The notes under the pieces were generated by a model, which did no database searches, was not told the DNA's origin, and saw only the letters and a list, made by a program, of their open reading frames with translations. Positions 33,351-46,345 of a stretch of 64,000 nt of DNA are shown piece by piece (position 1 is the stretch's first letter; every line of letters begins with the position of its first letter). The translations under genes and the position numbers were made by a program. Origin of the DNA: Calamus simplicifolius (taxonomy: Eukaryota > Streptophyta > Magnoliopsida > Arecales > Arecaceae); the NCBI GenBank assembly GCA_900491605.1, contig UESW01001684.1, positions 1 to 64,000 on the forward strand, written 5' to 3'.

Positions 33351-35620
33351 TTGGAGATGGATGAGGTTTTCCCACTGGATTTCCCAGAGCCTCCACATTT
33401 CTTCTTGCCCTTCTTCGGCCGACCCAGCTTTTTCTCAACTTCATCGATCAAATTGAGCCTCCTAGCAAGGAGAGGAGTGCTCGAAGGAGACGAGGAAGGA
33501 GAAGAATCCTCACATCCAAAACAGGGGGGGGATAAAGCAGAGGAGGAGAAGTCCTAACAAGAGAAACAGAGGAAATTCGCAATGGACTGTAGCTACTGTA
33601 GCAAATGCATTTCGGATCGTCAACAGCTCCTGTACCTGACGGATCGTCAACAGCAAACGGGTCACCGGAACTCTTCCAGTCGGATCTTGAACTGTTCCAA
33701 TCGGATCTTGAACTGTTCCAATCGGATCTTGAACGCCAGCTACTGTTGGATCCACTGCCACAGTCGGGGAATCCTCCGAAGACAGAGAGTCGAAAGAATT
33801 GGTAGAGCAGATCAATCCAATAGCAGAAGAAACACGATGAGAGAGAGCCTTTGAAGGATGAAGATGCAGAGCATTGGAGGAAGGGGAGGGCATATTCAAC
33901 ACATCCTTCCCAGGACGGTGAAAATGCTTCAGAATGCCTTGAGAGCTCGCAATAGATGGTAGAGACTGAAGTTTGGATGCAACCAAGACATCAGCCGAGC
34001 CTCCCACCGGAGCAACCAAGACATCAGAAGAGCCAGGAGCGGTAGACGGGACATCCTTCAAGGTAAGGGGACCAAAAGAGTTCATAGACGGGACATCCTT
34101 AGCATGATTATTCACGAGTTTCCAGTCCCCAGAAGAAGGAACAGGGGGTTGAGAAGATTTCGGCACCCAAAGCCGTTGAGTCACCCTCTTGTAATTTTTT
34201 GACAAGTGACCGAATTCTTTGCAGACAGTGCATTTCTTGGGAACCCAATTGTATTCAATCTGAATCTCCAAACAGCTCCCATCATCCAATTCTATATCAA
34301 TAGCATTAGGAAGAGTGTCTTCAATGTTTATTTCGATGCATATCCTAGCATAGTTCAGGCGCTTTAAGGAAGCAGTCGCCGAGTCAGCATGAAGGGGCTT
34401 CCCAACTGTGCTGGCAATGTAGCTAAGGCCTTCATCAGTCCAAAGTTCAAGAGGAACGTTGTAGAAATGAGCCCATATAGGTACACGCTTACAGCCCTCC
34501 TTCGTTAGATTCATGCCCGGAGTCCAGAGCTTGATGAAGATCGGTCTACCTCCAAAATGCCACGGTCCCCCCTCTAGGACAGCATTTAAACCCGCTGCAG
34601 CAGAGAACTTAAAGAAGAAGAATCCAAATCCATTACATAGGACATCGGTCAAACCATGCTTCCCCCAGAGACGTTGAGCAGTAGCTTGGACGAGGGAGAA
34701 TGGGAGCTTGTCAAGAAAGAACCCAACCAAAGTGTGCTTCCAGACCGAGGCACCCTTCGAAGCAACTTCCGACGGAAGCTTAATCCTGATTCTCCCAGCT
34801 TCAGCGGTCGAGGAAACGGGTTTAATGAACTTCAGATGCAGCTTAGCCGAAGACTCTTTTACTAATGACGCCCAGGATGGTTGGGCATTGCATTTGACAT
34901 CAGGGTCCTCTCTCGGGAGCCCGGGAACAGGTTGAGGTGGCGAAGTAGGAGGGACCACAGAAGGTTCTAAAGAGCTCTCCAGGGGCGGGAAATTAGAATC
35001 CGAGAGTTTGAATTTTGATGAAGCATGAAGACTGGAAAGGTCGGGAACAGAGAAGGCTCCAGAGATGTCAGAAGGAGCCAGCAAAGACCCAGCGGGTAGA
35101 CCGTGCCAAGCGCTACGGACCGGGTAAACCACCGATGACGAATTCGAAGGGAGGAGCGAAGAGGAAGAGCTGCTGAGTAGAGGCCGGGAGCTAGCTGGGG
35201 GAAAATGGAGATTAAGCATAGAAGATTCACCTGAGCGAACGGATCCCACATCATCGCCGCCAGAGGCGGAGAGACCAAGTGTGGAGCACGCCAGAGAAGG
35301 AGCCTTTGAAGATCCGCAGTTAGTTCTATCCATCTTCGGAGTCACCCCATCATGAGCAGAACAATTCTTTAAGTTCCCTTGAGCCATAGATCCTCCCAAG
35401 CCAGCAACAGCGAGCTCTCTCGCAATCGGCATACATTGCCCAGAAGCCGCAGTCCCGATCGAAGCCGCATCATCCGAGCAGGCTTTCGGGAGACAGAGGA
35501 AACAGGGGAAATCTCATCCAGGCGAAATCCTTCACAAGGCGAAACCGAGACCGGAACTGGACATCCGGAAGCATCCACGACAATGTCTCGACGTGAATCA
35601 AGAGCACTGCGGGAATTCAT
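33338..35620 (-). pseudogene. LINE-D ORF1; CCHC knuckle lacks its last Cys
   Basis: The probable start is the ATG at 35620 (MNSRSALDSRRDIVVDASGC), with a frameshift near 35480; from 35432 the frame is open for 640 codons. It shows the DUF4283-like core (IKLPSEVASKGASVWKHTLV, GFFLDKLPFSLVQATAQRLW, GGPWHFGGRPIFIKLWTPGM). The knuckle reads C-x2-C-x4-H-x4-Y (CTVCKEFGHLSKNY), so the fourth zinc ligand is replaced by Tyr. Repeated QDPIGTV units follow, then frame loss and the tail STPLLARRLNLIDEVEKKLG. It ends SKCLN-stop (TAG 33340-33338), 13 nt inside ORF2. Confidence 0.86.
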
Positions 35621-35721
35621 GATGATCAGAGAAGAGTGGACCGAGAGAAACAGATCAGCGGGATGGAAAAAGAGCAACAATCGCTAGAGAGAGAAGCTCC
35701 CATCTAGAGAGAGAAGCTCCC
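35621..35721 (-). promoter_or_regulatory. LINE-D 5' UTR with duplicated GGGAGCTTCTCTCTCT unit
   Basis: Read on the minus strand: two direct copies of GGGAGCTTCTCTCTCTAG at the extreme 5' end (about 35721-35682), then about 60 bases to the ORF1 ATG. Same structure as LINE-B 4928-4965. Confidence 0.7.
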
Positions 35722-38128
35722 AAGAACTAACAAGTATGTGGATTGCGCAGATCTGGTGGATTGCGCTCTCTCTAATGATCAAAGAAGGTTTTTAACCTGT
35801 GCATTCACTGATGAAGAAATCAAGGGTGCTATGTTTGACTTACACCCTAACAAAGCTCCAGGCCCTGATGGATTCAATGCTTTCTTCTTCCAAAAGACCT
35901 GGCACATTGTTGGAGCTGAAATCACTGCCGCTATTAAGGATTTCTTCTCCAATGGTCTGCTTCTCAAGGAGGTCAATTGCACAACTATTGCTCTCATTCC
36001 TAAGGTTCCTAATGCTTCAAAATTGAAGGACTTCCGACCGATATCATGCTGCAACACTGTGTACAAATGTATCACCAAACTTCTTGCCAGCCGATTGAAA
36101 CAAATCCTCCCTACATTTATAAATGATGCACAATCTGCTTTTGTGCATGGAAGGCTTATTGGGGATAACATCCTATTGGCTCAGGAGCTGGTCCGTGGTT
36201 ATCATCTTCCTTCTTCCACCCCTAAATGTGCTCTAAAGATTGATATCATGAAGGCTTTTGATTCGGTTCGATGGGATTTCCTTTGGGATACTCTGCAGCT
36301 TCTTGGCTTTCCTCCTTTATTTATTGGCTGGATTCGGTCATGTGTTTCCACTGCAAGGTATTCAGTGGCTATTAATGGTGAACTCAATGGTTTCTTTGAT
36401 GGAAAGAAAGGCCTTCGTCAAGGGGACCCAATCTCTCCTTATCTTTTTGTTATATGCATGGAAGTCTTTTCTAGGATTCTTGATCAGGAAATTCGTGCCT
36501 CCCCCTGTTTCAGATTTCATTGGAGATGCCGGAAATCAAAGACTTCACATTTATGTTTTGCTGATGATCTGATGGTTTTTTGCCATGGAGATTTGACCTC
36601 TATAAATGTGGTGAAGGATGCTCTTGATAAGTTCTCCTCTCTCTCCGGTCTTACTCCTAATCAATCCAAAAGCTCCATCTTCCTCTCGGGTGTCTCGGTT
36701 CATCTCCAGCAGGATATTATGGACTTGCTGGGTTTCTCTCTTGGCTCTCTTCCAATTAGATATCTGGGTGTCCCTCTAATTACCACAAAACTCAGAGCCT
36801 CTGACTGTCTATCTTTGGTTGACCATATTCTAAGGAGGATTAAAGTTTGGACTAATCGTTTTTTCTCCTATGCTGGCAGATTGCAACTCATCCAATCGGT
36901 ACTCTTTAGTATTCAGTCCTTTTGGAGTGCTCACTTCATCCTTCCAGTTAAAATCACTAAAGATATTGAAAGCATTCTTTCGGCCTTCTTATGGAATGGT
37001 GTTTCCTTGAACCGATATGGAGCTAAAGTATCTTGGTCTACCATCACTATGCCAAAGGAGGAAGGAGGTTTGGGTATAAAGAAGATCCGGGATTGGAATG
37101 CAGCATCAATGGCTCGGCACATTTGGTCTCTATGTAATCCTTGCTCTAAATCCTTATGGGCTGCCTGGGTTAAGCTAAATCTTCTGCATAAAGAACACTT
37201 TTGGGTGGTAAAAGTCCCTTGGGATTGCTCTTGGACTTGGAGGAAAATTCTTAAGATTCGGGACAGAGTGAGAAATTTCATTTCTTTTCAGGTGGGGAAT
37301 GGCGATAGCACCCGCCTTTGGTTTGATTCATGGAGACCTCAAGGACCTATTTGCTCTTCATCTCATGCTAGAGTTATCACCGACTCGGGTCTTTCCAAAG
37401 ATGCTAAGGTTAGTGCCATCATTTCTGCTGGAAATTGGAGGTGGCCTGCTGCTAATTCCCTGGAGCTTATCACCTTGAAATCTGAAACCGGTTCTCTTCC
37501 TTTACCTGATTGCAGCTATCCGGATAAGGTATTATGGGAAGGTTCTACTGCGTTCTCTATTAAGAGAGCTTGGAATATCCTCCGGATACCTTCCCAACGT
37601 GTTGATTGGGCTCATTTAGTCTGGTTTAAGCATCATGTTCCAAGGCATTCTTTCATTTTATGGCTTGCCATTAGAGGTAGACTTTCTACCCAGGATCGTC
37701 TTATCTCTTATGGTTTGCAGTGTCAGACAGCTTGCTATTTATGTCGACACGGATCGGAGGATCATGATCATCTGTTTTTCAGCTGTCCTTTCTCTTCACG
37801 GGTTTGGTCTACCATTGCTAGGAAATGTGGCTTAGCGCACTTCCCATCTTCTTGGGCGAGTCTGAGGCCGTGGCTTTCCAGAAATATCAAAGGCGCCTCT
37901 TTTATTCTATTGTTAGTAGGCTTGCCTTGGGTGCTGCTTTGTACTTCATATGGTTAGTTAGAAAGAAACTCCCGCAAGCATGGGCGTTTGCTTCTAAAGG
38001 AACAAAGCATTGTCTCTAAGATTATGGACTCGATCAGGCTGAAGTTGGAGGGTGCTACTTTTCCCAGAACTGCGGCAAATCTCCAGTTGATTGCTAGATG
38101 GCAACTACCCTCCTCTCTTTTGAGTTAA
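35722..38128 (+). pseudogene. LINE-C ORF2, 3' part: RT and zf-RVT
   Basis: From about 35738 the frame is open for more than 700 codons. RT motifs: NKAPGPDGFNAFFFQKTW, LKDFRPISCCNTVYKCITKL, LKIDIMKAFDSVRWDFLWDT, KKGLRQGDPISPYLFVICME, LCFADDLMVFCHGDL and RYLGVPL. The downstream zf-RVT has SFILWLAIRGRL, CYLC and HLFFSC. The catalytic Asp residues (AFDS, FADD) are present. A frame break near 37900 precedes the last 75 codons, which end WQLPSSLLS-stop. This is the longest open RT stretch in the window. Confidence 0.92.
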
Positions 38129-38316
38129 TCCAGTCCGGTCTGATGTAACCTTATTGTTTGACTGGGTTGGTCTGCTTTATTTGGTCTTAGGTTATTTCAG
38201 CCTTTTGGTGGATGTTTTCCCTTGCTTGTATGCTTGCGGGCTCTTTCCCGCTCTTTTGTACTTATAATTACTTTTTAATACAAATCACCTTTAACTTTCA
38301 AAAAAAAAAAAAAAAA
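38129..38316 (+). other. LINE-C 3' UTR, terminal hairpin and poly(A)
   Basis: A group II tail shared with LINE-G (CTTTTGGTGGATGT, then TTGTACTTATAA). The hairpin GCGGG-CTCTTT-CCCGC is at 38236-38251. The terminal motif CACCTTTAACTTTC is followed by A17 (38300-38316). Confidence 0.82.
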
Positions 38317-41300
38317 GGTTTGACCTAAGTTTGATCCGACCATATCTTAGAACAATGCAATTAAATTGCATTTGATTCATATTTGATTTGAGTTTGAACC
38401 GAATCAATCTTGGAGGAATGCAACATATTTCACTTAATTCGAGATTGATATAAGTTTGATCCAATGCGATCTTTGAGGAATACTCTACATTGGACTTGAT
38501 TTGGGTTTTGATCTTGTTTTGATCAAGCTCGATCTATGATCAAGGCTCAATATTGAACTTAATTCCGATTTGATCAAAGTTTAGTCGAATCCGATCTTAG
38601 AGCAATGTTACATATTTGATTTGTTCCAGGTATGATTTTAGTTTAATACACCCTTCCTTATCTTAGAGCAATGCTTTAAATTGAACTTGATTGGGGTTTG
38701 ATCGAAGTTTGATTGAATTCGATATAACAATAGAATCCATATTGGACTTGATTCGGGTTTGATATAAGTTTGTTCCAACTCGATACTCGAGCAATGCTAT
38801 CGATTTGACTTGATTTGGGTTTGATCTATATCAATCCAACCTTTTCTTGGAGCAATGCTGCGAATTAGACTTGATTCATGTGGATTTAAATTTGATCTAC
38901 CTGGTCTTGTTGCAATGCTTTGGATTGGACTTATTTTGGAATTTGATCTAAGTTTGGCTCGACCGATCTTGGAGCATCACTTCCAATTGGACTTGACTCA
39001 GGTTTGATCTAAGATTGATCCAATCTGAACTTAGAGCAACATTCCAAATTCAAATTGATTTAAAGCCTTGATTTGGCCCGATCTTGTAGCAACGCTCCGG
39101 ATTGAACTTCATTTAGCTTGATGTAGGTTAGATATAGGTCAATCATGGAGTAATGCTTCGATTGAACTTGATTTTAGTTTGATTTAAAGGAATGCTCTAG
39201 ATCGAACTTGATTCGGGTTCGATTTAAGTTTCATTAACCCAATCCTGAAGCAACATTCATGATTGGAGTTGATTGAAAAGAGATCAAAGTTTGATCTAGG
39301 CTGATCATATTATAATGTTTTAGATTGAAATTGATTCGGGTTTGATCTTATTTGATCTAAACTAATCATGGAGTGACACTCTAAATTGAACTCGATTCGG
39401 GTTTGATCTAACTTGATCTTGGAACAATGCTCCTAATTTAACTTGATTCAGGTTCGATCATAGTTTGATCTAACTTGATCTCGAAGCAATGTTTCCTATT
39501 ATACTTAATTTGGGCTCCATCTTGGTTTAAACTAACCCGATCTTGAAGCAACACTCTAAAATAGACTTGATTTAGGTTTGTTGTTTTATCAAACCCGATT
39601 TTAGGGCAACGCTTTAGATTTGATCTGATTCGGTTTTAATCTAAGTTTGAGAAAACCAATCTTAGTGCAACGCTCTCGATTAAACTTGATTTGGGTATTA
39701 TCTTTATTTCATCGAGCCTACCTAATCCCAAGCAACACTCAAAATTGGACTTGATTAATGTTTGATCTTACCTGATCATGCAGCATCACTGCATATTGAA
39801 CTTGATTCATCTTAGAGCAATCCAACCCGACCTTAGAGAAATGCTCCATATCAAACTTTATTTGGGTTTGACCTAAGTTTGATCCGACCTTATCTTGGAA
39901 CAATGCATTTAAATTGCATTTGATTCATATTTGATTTGAGTCTGAACCAAATCAATCTTGGAGGAATGCAACATATTTCACTTAATTCGAGATTGATATA
40001 AGTTTGATCCAATGCGATCTTTGAGGAATGCTCTACATTGGACTTGATTTGGGTTTTGATCTTGCTTTGAACAAGCTCAATCTAAGATCAAGGCTCGATA
40101 TTGAACTTAATTCCGATTTGATCAAAGTTTAGTCGAATCGATCTTAGAGCAATGTTACATATTTGATTTGTTCCAGGTTTGATTTGAGTTTAATACACCC
40201 TTATCTTAGAGCAATGCTTTAAATTGAACTTGATTGGGGTTTGATCGAAGTTTGATTGAATTCGATATAACAATAGAATCCAGATTGGACTTGATTCGGG
40301 TTTGATATAAGTTTGATCCAACTCGATACTCGAGCAATGCTCTCGATTTGACTTGATTTGGGTTTGATCTATATCAATCCAACCTTTTCTTAGAGCAATG
40401 CTGCGAATTAGACTTGATTCATGTGGATCTAATTTGATCTAACCTGGTCTTGTTGCAATGCTTTGGATTGGACTTATTTTGGAATTTGATCTAAGTTTGG
40501 CTCGACCCGATCTTGGAGCATCACTTCCAATTGGACTTGACTCAGGTTTGATCTAAGATTGATCCAATCCGAACTTAGAGCAACATTCCAAATTCAAATT
40601 GATTTAAAAGCCTTGATTTGGCCCGATCTTGTAGCAACGCTCCAGATTGAACTTCATTTAGCTTGATGTAGGTTAGATCTAGTCCAATCATGGAGTAATG
40701 CTTCGATTGAACTTGATTTTAGTTTGATTTAAAGCAATGCTCTAGATCGAACTTGATTCGGGTTTGATTTAAGTTTCATTAACCCAATCCTGAAGCAACA
40801 TTCATGATTGGAGTTGATTGAAAAGAGATCAAAGTTTGATCTAGGCTGATCATATTATAATGTTTTAGATTGAAATTGATTCGGGTTTGATCTTATTTGA
40901 TCTAAACTAATCATGGAGTGACACTCTAAATTGAACTCGATTCGGGTTTGATCTAACTTGATCTTGGAACAATGCTCCTAATTTAACTTGATTCAGGTTC
41001 GATCATAGTTTGATCTAACTTGATCTCGAAGCAATGCTTCATATTATACTTAATTTGGGCTCCATCTTGGTTTAAACTAACCCGATCTTGAAGCAACACT
41101 CTAAAATAGACTTGATTTAGGTTTGTTGTTTTATCAAACCCGATTTTAGGGCAACGCTTTAGATTTGATCTGATTCGGTTTTAATCTAAGTTTGATAAAA
41201 CCAATCTTAGTGCAACGCTCTCGATTAAACTTGATTTGGGTATTATCTTTATTTCATCGAGCCTACCTAATCTTGGAGCAACACTCAAAATTGGACTTGA

Positions 41301-43924
41301 TTAATGTTTGATCTAACCTGATCATGCAGCATCACTTCATATTGAACTTGATTCATCTTAGAGCAATCCAACCCGACCTTAGAGAAATGCTCCATATCGA
41401 ACTTTATTTGGGTTTGACCTAAGTTTGATCCGACCTTATCTTGGAACAATGCATTTAAATTGCATTTGATTCATATTTGATTTGAGTCTGAACCAAATCA
41501 ATCTTGGAGGAATGCAACATATTTCACTTAATTCGAGATTGATATAAGTTTGATCCAATGCGATCTTTGAGGAATGCTCTACATTGGACTTGATTTGGGT
41601 TTTGATCTTGCTTTGATCAAGCTCGATCTATGATCAAGGCTCGATATTGAACTTAATTCCGATTTGATCAAAGTTTAGTCGAATCCGATCTTAGAGCAAT
41701 GTTACATATTTGATTTGTTCCAGGTTTGATTTGAGTTTAATCTTAGAGCAATGCTTTAAATTGAACTTGATTGGGGTTTGATCGAAGTTTGATTGAATTC
41801 GATATAACAATAGAATCCAGATTGGACTTGATTTGGGTTTGATATAAGTTTGATCCAACTCGATACTCGAGCAACGCTCTCGATTTGACTTGATTTGGGT
41901 TTGATCTATTATATCAATACAACCTTTTCTTTGAGCAATGCTGCGAATTAGACTTGATTCATGTGGATCTAATTTGATCTAACCTGGTCTTGTTGCAATG
42001 CTTTGGATTGGACTTATTTTGGAATTTGATCTAAGTTTGCTCGACCCGATCTTGGAGCATCACTTCCAATTGGACTTGACTCAGTTTGATCTAAGATTGA
42101 TCCAATCCGAACTTAGAGCAACATTCCAAATTCAAATTGATTTAGCCTTGATTTGGCCCGATCTTGTAGCAACGCTCCAGATTGAACTTCATTTAGCTTG
42201 ATGTAGGTTAGATCTAGTCCAATCATGGACTTGATTTTAGTTTGATTTAAAGCAATGCTCTAGATCGAACTTGATTCGGGTTGATTTAAGTTTCATTAAC
42301 CCAATCCTGAAGCAACATTCATGATTGGAGTTGATTGAAAAGAGATCAAAGTTTGATCTAGGCTGATCATATTATAATGTTTTAGATTGAAATTGATTCG
42401 GGTTTGATCTTATTTGATCTAAACTAATCATGGAGTGACACTCTAAATTGAACTCGATTCGGGTTTGATCTAACTTGATCTTGGAACAATGCTCCTAATT
42501 TAACTTGATTCAGGTTCGATCATAGTTTGATCTAACTTGATCTCGAAGCAATGTATCGTATTATACTTAATTTGGGCTCCATCTTGGTTTAAACTAACCC
42601 GATCTTGAAGCAACAGTCTAAAATAGACTTGATTTAGGTTTGTTGTTTTATCAAACCCGATTTTAGGGCAACGCTTTAGATTTGATCTGATTCGGTTTTA
42701 ATCTAAGTTTGATAAAACTCAATCTTAGTGCAACGCTCTCGATTAAACTTGATTTGGGTATTATCTTTATTTCATCGAGCCTACCTAATCCCAAGCAACA
42801 CTCAAAATTGGACTTGATTAATGTTTGATCTTACCTGATCATGCAGCATCACTTCATATTGAACTTCATTCATCTTAGAGCATTCCAACCCGACCTTAGA
42901 GAAATGCTCCATATCGAACTTTATTTGGGTTTGACCTAAGTTTGATCCGACCTTATCTTGGAACAATGCATTTAAATTGCATTTGATTCATATTTGATTT
43001 GAGTCTGAACCGAATCAATCTTGGAGGAATGCAACATATTTAACTTAATTCGAGATTGATATAAATTTTGATCCAATGCGATCTTTGAGGAATGCTCTAC
43101 ATTGGACTTGATTTGGGCTTTGATCTTGCTTTGATCAAGCTCGATCTATGATGAAGCTCGATATTGAACTTAATTCCGATTTGATCAAAGTTTAGTCGAA
43201 TCCGAGCTTAGAGCAATGTACCCTTATCTTAGAGCACTTCTTTAAATTGAACTTGATTTGGGTTTGATCGAAGTTTGATTGAATTCGATATAACAATAGA
43301 ATCCAGATTGGACTTGATTCGAGTTTGATATAAGTTTGATCCAACTCGATACTCGAGCAACGCTCTTGATTTGAATTGATTTGGGTTTGATCTCTATATC
43401 AATACAACCTTTTCTTAGAGCAATGCTGCGAATTAGACTTGATTCATTTGGATCTAATTTGATCTAACCTGGTCTTGTTGCAATGCTTTGGATTGGTCTT
43501 ATTTTGGAATTTGATCTAAGTTTGTCTCGACCCGATCTTGGAGCATCACTTCCAATTGGACTTGACTCAGGTTTGATCTAAGATTGATCCAATCCGAACT
43601 TAGAGCAACATTCCAAATTCAAATTGATTTAAAAGCCTTGATTTGGCCCGATCTTGTAGCAACGCTCCGGATTGAACTTCATTTAGCTTGATGTAGGTTA
43701 GATATAGTCCAATCATGGAGTAATGCTTCGATTGAACTTGATTTTAGTTTGATTTAAAGGAATGCTCTAGATCGAACGTGATTCGGGTTCGATTTCAGTT
43801 TCATTAACCCAATCCTGAAGCAACATTCATGATTGGAGTTGATTGAAAAGAGATCAAAGTTTGATCTAGGCTGATCATATTATATTGTTTTAGATTGGAA
43901 TTGATTTCGGGTTTGATCTTATTT
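38317..43924. repeat. Satellite array 2
   Basis: Same higher-order satellite. Landmark GCTGATCATATTAT at 39300, 40845, 42362 and 43870, spacings 1545, 1517 and 1508. Long units only; the 0.99-kb variant is absent here. Local one- to few-base indels accumulate toward the right end. The array ends at the LINE-E insertion, with duplication CGGGTTTGATCTTATTT at 43908-43924 and 53941-53957. Confidence 0.95.
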
Positions 43925-43932
43925 TTTTTTTT

Positions 43933-44145
43933 GAAAGTTAAATGGGGTGAATTGTATTGATTAGCTATAATAGATACATGAGATCGGGACAAAACCCGAA
44001 GAGAGGTAGAAACCTCAAAAGAAAGTCAGACCTCAAAAGAAAACCAAAGGAATACATCCAGCAAGAGGTAGAGACCTCAAAAGTAAATCAGCCCGGATTA
44101 CATCCAGAACCTAACAAAAACTCAATAGATGAGCACCGAAAGAGA
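43933..44145 (-). other. LINE-E 3' UTR and terminal hairpin
   Basis: Almost the same tail as LINE-B. Hairpin TCGGG-TTTTGT-CCCGA on the minus strand at 43999-43984. It ends TTTAACTTTC followed by a short A tract (T run 43922-43932 on the plus strand, partly shared with the duplication). Confidence 0.8.
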
Positions 44146-46343
44146 TCAGCACAGGAGAGAAGGGGATAACTGCCACCTATCCATCAATTGGAGATTTGCA
44201 GTATTTCTGGGGAACTTTGCACCATCCAGCTTTAACCTGACCGAGTCCATAATCTTTATAACAATACCTTTTTCGGTGAGAGGAGGTCGCCCATGCATGC
44301 GGTAGTTCTTTTCATTCCAAATGAAATACACAGTAGCTCCAAAAGCAAGTCTGCTGACACAGGATAGAAGAGAAGATCCTTTGAGTTTCCTACAAATCCA
44401 CGGCCTCAGTCTCTCCCAAGTAGAAGGATAGTGCGCTAGACCACAGATAGACGCAATGGACTGCCAAACCCGAGCGGAAAAGGGGCAGCTAAAGAACAGA
44501 TGACCATGGTCCTCAGAATGACCTTGACATAGGGAACAAGTCATGTGACCAAGAATGCCAAAAGATAGCAGACGATCCTGAGTAGAGAGTCTACCTTTAA
44601 TAGCTAACCATAAAATGAAGGAGTGCCTAGGAACATGAAGCTTAAACCACACCAAATGAGCCCAGTAGACCCGCTGGGAAGGAGACCGGAGAGAATTCCA
44701 AACTCTTTTTATAGAGAATCCAGGAGACCCATCCCATAAAATCTTATCCTGACGACTGCAATTAGGAGGAGGAAGAGAACAGGATTCGCCTTTCAGAGTG
44801 ACCAAATCAATAGAATTCGCAGCAGGCCACCTCCAGGTTCCAGAAGAGATAATAGCACTAACCTTTGCATCTTTGGAAAGACCCGAGTCAGTAATAACTC
44901 TAGCGTGGGGAGAGGAACATATAGGACCCTGGGGTCTCCAAGAGTACCATAGGGAGGAATTATCGCCATTCCCCACGTCAACAGAGATGAAACTCTTCAC
45001 TCTTCCCCGCATCTTGAGGATTTTCTTCCAAGTCCAAGAGCAGCTCCATGGAACCTTTGCCACCCAGAAGTGTTCCTTGTGCAGCAGATTTAACTTCACC
45101 CAAGCAGCCCATAAGGAGGTAGGACTTGGTTGACATAATAACCAAATGAGTCGAGACAAGGAGGCAGCATTCCAGTCCCGAACCTTCTTTATCCTTCGGA
45201 GTAGATAAATCAGCCCAAGAGACTTTGGCTCCATGACGGTTTAAGGAAACACCATTCCAAAGAAAAGCCGAGAGGATGCTTTCAATCTCTTTGGTGACCT
45301 TAGCAGGAAGAATAAAATGGGCACTCCAGTAAGACTGGATGCTAAATAGGACAGATTGAATAAGCTGTAATCTGCCAGCATAGGATAGAAATCGATTAGT
45401 CCAAACCTTAATCCTCCCCAGAATGCGATCAACTAAGGCTTGACAGTCAGAAGCTTTGAGCCGGGTGGAGATGAGAGGAACACCCAGGTATTTGATTGGG
45501 AGAGAGCCAATAGAAACACCCAAATAGGATGCAATGTCCTGCTGCACATGAACCGAAGCACCGGAGATGAACACAGAGCATTTGGACAAGTTTGGAGCAA
45601 GGCCAGATAGAGAAGAGAAGGTATCAAGAGCATCTTTGATCACCTTAATAGAATTCAGCTCACCCCGGCAGAAAACCATCAAATCATCCGCAAAACATAA
45701 ATGAGATAATTTGGATTTCCGACACCTCCAGTGAAACTTGAAAGAGGAGGAAGCTTGGATTTTTCGGTCAAGGATCCGAGAAAAAATATCCATGCATATA
45801 ACAAATAAATAAGGAGATATAGGGTCCCCTTGACGAAGGCCTTTCTTCCCATCAAAGAAGCCGTGTAGTTCACCATTAATAGCCACAGAGAACTTTGCAG
45901 AAGAGACGCAGGAGCTAATCCAATTTATGAAGACTGGAGGAAATCCAAGAAGCTGGAGGGAAACCCACAGGAAGTCCCATCTAACAGAATCGAAGGCCTT
46001 CATTAGATCAATCTTTAGGGCACAGTTTGAAGTGGAGGAGGGAAGGTGGTAACCTCGCACCAGCTCCTGAGCTAACAAAATGTTATCTCCTATGTGTCTT
46101 CCTTTGACAAAAGCAGACTGAGCATCGTTAATAAATGAAGGCAGGACGTGCTTCAGCCGATTAGCAAGGAGCTTAGAGATGCATTTATACACAGTATTGC
46201 AACAAGATATCGGCCTGAAGTCCTTTAGTCTTGAAGCATTTGGAATCTTTGGGATAAGAGCAATAATCGTGCAATTGACCTCCTTGAGAAGAAGACCATT
46301 AGAGAAAAATTCCTTGATAGCTGTAGTGAAGTCAGATCCAACA
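44146..46343 (-). pseudogene. LINE-E ORF2, 3' part: RT and zf-RVT
   Basis: Picks up after the LINE-F insertion at SDFTTAIKEFFSNGLLLKEV. RT motifs: LKDFRPISCCNTVYKCISKL, FVKGRHIGDNILLAQELVRG, LMKAFDSVRWDFLW, KKGLRQGDPISPYLF and LCFADDLMVFCRGEL, then IKYLGVPLISTRLKASDCQA. A frame change near 45200 follows a small deletion around TPKD/KKVRDWN. The zf-RVT part is nearly open to the stop at 44146 (WQLSPSLLC). The catalytic residues are present. Confidence 0.9.
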
Positions 46344-46345
46344 TT

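Larger units (their letters stand above)
29490..35721 (-). mobile_element. LINE-D, full-length LINE nested in LINE-C, opposite strand
   Basis: On the minus strand: 5' end GGGAGCTTCTCTCTCTAG at 35721, ORF1, ORF2, group I 3' UTR, and poly(A) seen as T21 at 29490-29510. Host coding sequence ends ...GGGAGAGAT at 29490 and resumes with AAGAACTAACAAG at 35722, which is close to what an uninterrupted host would read. I see no target duplication longer than a few bases, unlike the other copies, so integration may have been blunt or with a small deletion. Confidence 0.92.
26041..38316 (+). mobile_element. LINE-C, full-length LINE in satellite, interrupted by LINE-D
   Basis: Parts 26041-29489 and 35722-38316. 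It is bounded by the 15-bp duplication GGTTTGACCTAAGTT (26026-26040, 38317-38331) and ends in A17. With the insertion plus duplication removed, the satellite landmark spacing from 25458 to 39300 becomes 1551 bp, the normal period. It has a 5' UTR, ORF1 with one nonsense codon, ORF2 and a group II 3' UTR like LINE-G. The 5' end begins with a partial and then a complete GGGAGCTTCTCTCTCTACG unit, so it is full length or nearly so. Confidence 0.95.
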
